Positions 61,401 to 64,000 of a DNA stretch of 64,000 bases are shown in pieces (the first letter of the stretch is position 1; each line of letters starts with the position of its first letter). A model generated the notes under the pieces. The model was not told the DNA's origin. It saw only the letters and a program-made list of their open reading frames with translations, and did not search any database. A program made the position numbers and the translations under genes. The stretch is from Eudromia elegans (Eukaryota > Chordata > Aves > Tinamiformes > Tinamidae): NCBI GenBank assembly GCA_003342815.1, contig PTEX01000472.1:64989-128988 (forward strand), read 5' to 3'.

Positions 61401-64000
61401 ACTGTCTCGCCAATTCCCGGAAGAATATACCTGCTTCCATGAAATCCACTTACCTAGGTTAATATGAAGGCTTTGACATGCCATGGCCATTTTGAACCTC
61501 AACTCTTCTTGGTCCTGGACAGCAAGCAGCCACAGAGCAGGGCACAGGTAAGGCAGGAAAAAGAGAGATTTTCAAGAGGGAAAGGGTGGTTGTCAGTGAT
61601 TTTCAGAGTGGGGACAAGCAGCTTATATTTGAGGTGATGGAGAAATTATATCAGCAGAATTGTGTGGACAAATGAAACATACTCGAAGTAATAGGCACAG
61701 AAAAGGACTTTGTATCACTGACCTTTGGATGGCTACAAATAAGGCAAGCTCAGCTTTACAAAGGTGGATAAAACATGAAACTCAAGTGTCACACAAGAGC
61801 ATAAGCAAGGCTTTCATGTTGAATTGCATATGAAGTTCTTCCACATACTCAAATCCCTCTGATGCATGTAGGGAGATTATATGCAAGACCTGCAAATGAT
61901 ATAAATGCTCTCCATGTGAGATACAGAAAAGGGAGACAGTACTCCTTTGTTCTGTCCCACCTCTGCCACCAACTTCTATGGTGAGGAGGTGGTTTTGTCA
62001 GTATATTTTGTCACAAGCGCAGTGTGTGTGTGTCAGGGAGGGGCGGGGGGAGTCAGAGTTGCACGCTGTCCATATCATGCTCTGCTCCCCCCTCCTACAC
62101 TAAGGTGTCACAGGTGGCATGCGCTGGGAGTAGCACAAGAGATCTGGCCACTCAGACACTCTGCTTCCACTCCTTACATGCTAGCAATTAATTAAAAGTG
62201 ACATGCGGTCAGCTCTTCCCTCACTTTAATCTTTTCAAGAGGCAGCAACAACACGCACTAAAGGATGGCAAGATGCTGAACTGCACCTTGCAAGTAAAAC
62301 ATGGACAGATGAGAGCATGTCTGCAGCAACATGCACATTCCCCTACAGCCACTAACGGTCATCTCCAGCACTCATTCTTCAGATCAACCCACTGTGCTTA
62401 GAAGTGTGATTATTTATCTCGGACATCCCTTGAATGACCTCTGCCTACAAGGAAACACTTTGCATGTCCTTTTAAGATAATTAAGGATGGCAATATACCT
62501 CCTGGGCACACCACATAGCACAGAATCAGCCTGTGAACATGAACTGCTGATGATTAAGGAGAGAAATAGAAATTCCTCATGCCCACAGATTTATTCCCCT
62601 CATAATCAGTCTTTTGTGTCCTTCACCCCAGGAGGGTGAATTATCTACAATATGATACCCCAGGAGGGTGAATTATCTACAATATGATACATATAATTGG
62701 CTATGTACTTTCATATTTAGTAGCTTTGTATGCCACGGTATGAAAAAAAGAAAAAGCTCCTGCAAAATAAGAAGAATAAAATAGTAAGTGATACTCATGA
62801 ACACACACACATGTGTACATATATATCTTTTTCTACAAAGTCTCAAACACTAACTGCTTTGGCTGGATTTGCTTACATTCAGATGTTTTTCAGAGGAGTC
62901 CTTAAAAATTATTCGATATGCTTCTCCCAGTGCAGAAAGCACAGTGCAGCACGGCTCTTTTCCACAGTCTGCACTCCCCTGTGAAAGGCCAGCAGATAGC
63001 AGAGTTAATGTTGCAGCAGGCAGTTTCTGCAGGACAGAAGTGCAGAGACCCTCCTGCTGGTTCTCGTTCACAGTATGTGATATGAAACAGAACTTGCATT
63101 TCAGATAATAATTATTTGTCAACATCTTAGCTTAGTAGGTGCATCCTATCATTATTTACTGAAATGCAGAGCACAAAAACAGGTTAAACCCTCTTACCAG
63201 CTCAAAAGAAGCTTCACTTTTCACATCTCTTCTGTCCCTGGTTAGTTCAGACTGTGTGACTTGAAGATCAGGCAACAGCAGCAGGGGTGTAATAAAGCTG
63301 AGTTTGCTATGCTTGATTTTATAGATAATCTCAAGAGCCAATGAAAACCCATTCAGAGATTATCAGATCAAGTTAAAGTAGCCACAACTGCAATTTCTAA
63401 TTAGTGATAGAGAAGTGAGGAATTTCTTTTAAAGGGTTAACATTTACTGACTCTATAATTATTTCTCAGAACTCTTATGTGTAAATGGCTTTTATGCTGG
63501 CACTTTAATGAGGAGAAAACAGAAAAGCCTAAAACCATTTCCTCACTCTGCCTGGATATAAGCAGAGATTCAAGGCCTGGACCCAGTAGCGCTTACATAG
63601 CAAAAACATCCCTGCCTCATCTTCCCTCTATCCTCTGCTGCACCTCAAGCAACTTGTGCAAGGACAGATCTTCCCATGGCTAGACGCAGTGTTTTGGCAG
63701 TGGCAGTACAGGTGGGCTATTGATTTGCCTGTTCACACAATTCTAACACAAGACAAGAGGAAGGGGGAAGTGGGTGCAGCATAGATTGAACAGCAGTCTA
63801 TTAGTGCTGTTACAGGGGGCCAGGGACTGCATAAGATGGAGACAGATGTTTCCAGAGTGGTGCTGCCGAGTGAGTGGCGATGCTTCTCCACAAACTGCTG
63901 CCAGGCCATCCCCATCTAGCAAGACCCCCCGTGACTCAGACTATCCCTTCATGTTAATATTCCGGAACAGAGTACTATTTCTGACAAAAGCATCACAACT
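58404..64000. other. Sequence upstream of IL9R; no confident gene
   Basis: The IL9R promoter and any untranslated first exon must lie at the low end, but no TATA box or CpG island is evident. The region has A-rich tracts (60536-60546 and 61196-61210), a 32-bp tandem duplication (62625-62688) and two short exon-like ORFs with good splice donors near 61450-61555. I recognise no protein here. Confidence 0.65.
62625..62688. repeat. 32-bp tandem duplication
   Basis: Two identical adjacent copies of a 32-bp unit beginning ACCCCAGGAGGGTGAATT and ending CAATATGAT (62625-62656 and 62657-62688). A recent duplication or an assembly artefact. Confidence 0.95.

Noticed and set aside
1..64000. CRISPR arrays, bacterial operons, integrases, tRNA or rRNA genes
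   Set aside because: None seen. Repeats are vertebrate microsatellites and CR1 LINEs, and the genes are spliced.

Overview
The window is nuclear DNA of a vertebrate, most likely a bird. It is AT-rich and intron-rich with GT-AG exon structure. It has two CpG-island promoters, several 3'-terminal CR1 LINE fragments of avian type, compact introns, microsatellites and assembly gaps. I see no prokaryotic, plasmid or viral architecture. All recognisable genes are on the minus strand, so transcription runs from high to low coordinates.

Three genes can be assembled exon by exon with every splice phase in register. (1) IL9R, the interleukin-9 receptor alpha chain, occupies 53110-58403 in 8 coding exons (481 aa). 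(2) PDPK1, the master AGC kinase PDK1, occupies 17269-45121 in 14 coding exons (556 aa). It has an 8-codon first exon, a 13-kb first intron and a probable 4.9-kb 3' UTR reaching about 12310. (3) KCTD5, a BTB-domain CUL3 adaptor, has exons 1-4 at 991-11990 (180 aa visible); its C-terminal exons lie beyond the left edge.

Layout from left to right: KCTD5 introns and exons (1-11990), the KCTD5 CpG-island promoter with three ETS-type sites (about 11480-12320), the PDPK1 3' UTR (about 12310-17268), the PDPK1 gene body (17269-45121), the PDPK1 CpG-island promoter (about 44640-45670), a 7.4-kb interval with a decayed LINE and TG-rich repeats (45700-53109), IL9R (53110-58403), and about 5.6 kb of upstream sequence with no confident gene (58404-64000). 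PDPK1 followed by KCTD5 in the same orientation matches human 16p13.3. IL9R next to PDPK1 does not match the human map, where functional IL9R is in the Xq/Yq pseudoautosomal region.

The genes do not form a pathway. PDPK1 and KCTD5 are housekeeping signalling genes sharing a short intergenic space, and IL9R is an immune receptor.

I found no previously undescribed system. The best leads are a textbook U12-type (minor spliceosome) intron in PDPK1, a CT microsatellite serving as the polypyrimidine tract of PDPK1 exon 2, a strong G-quadruplex motif in the PDPK1 3' UTR, a YY1-marked upstream ORF before PDPK1, and an IL9R tail lacking the mammalian YXXQ STAT-docking motif.
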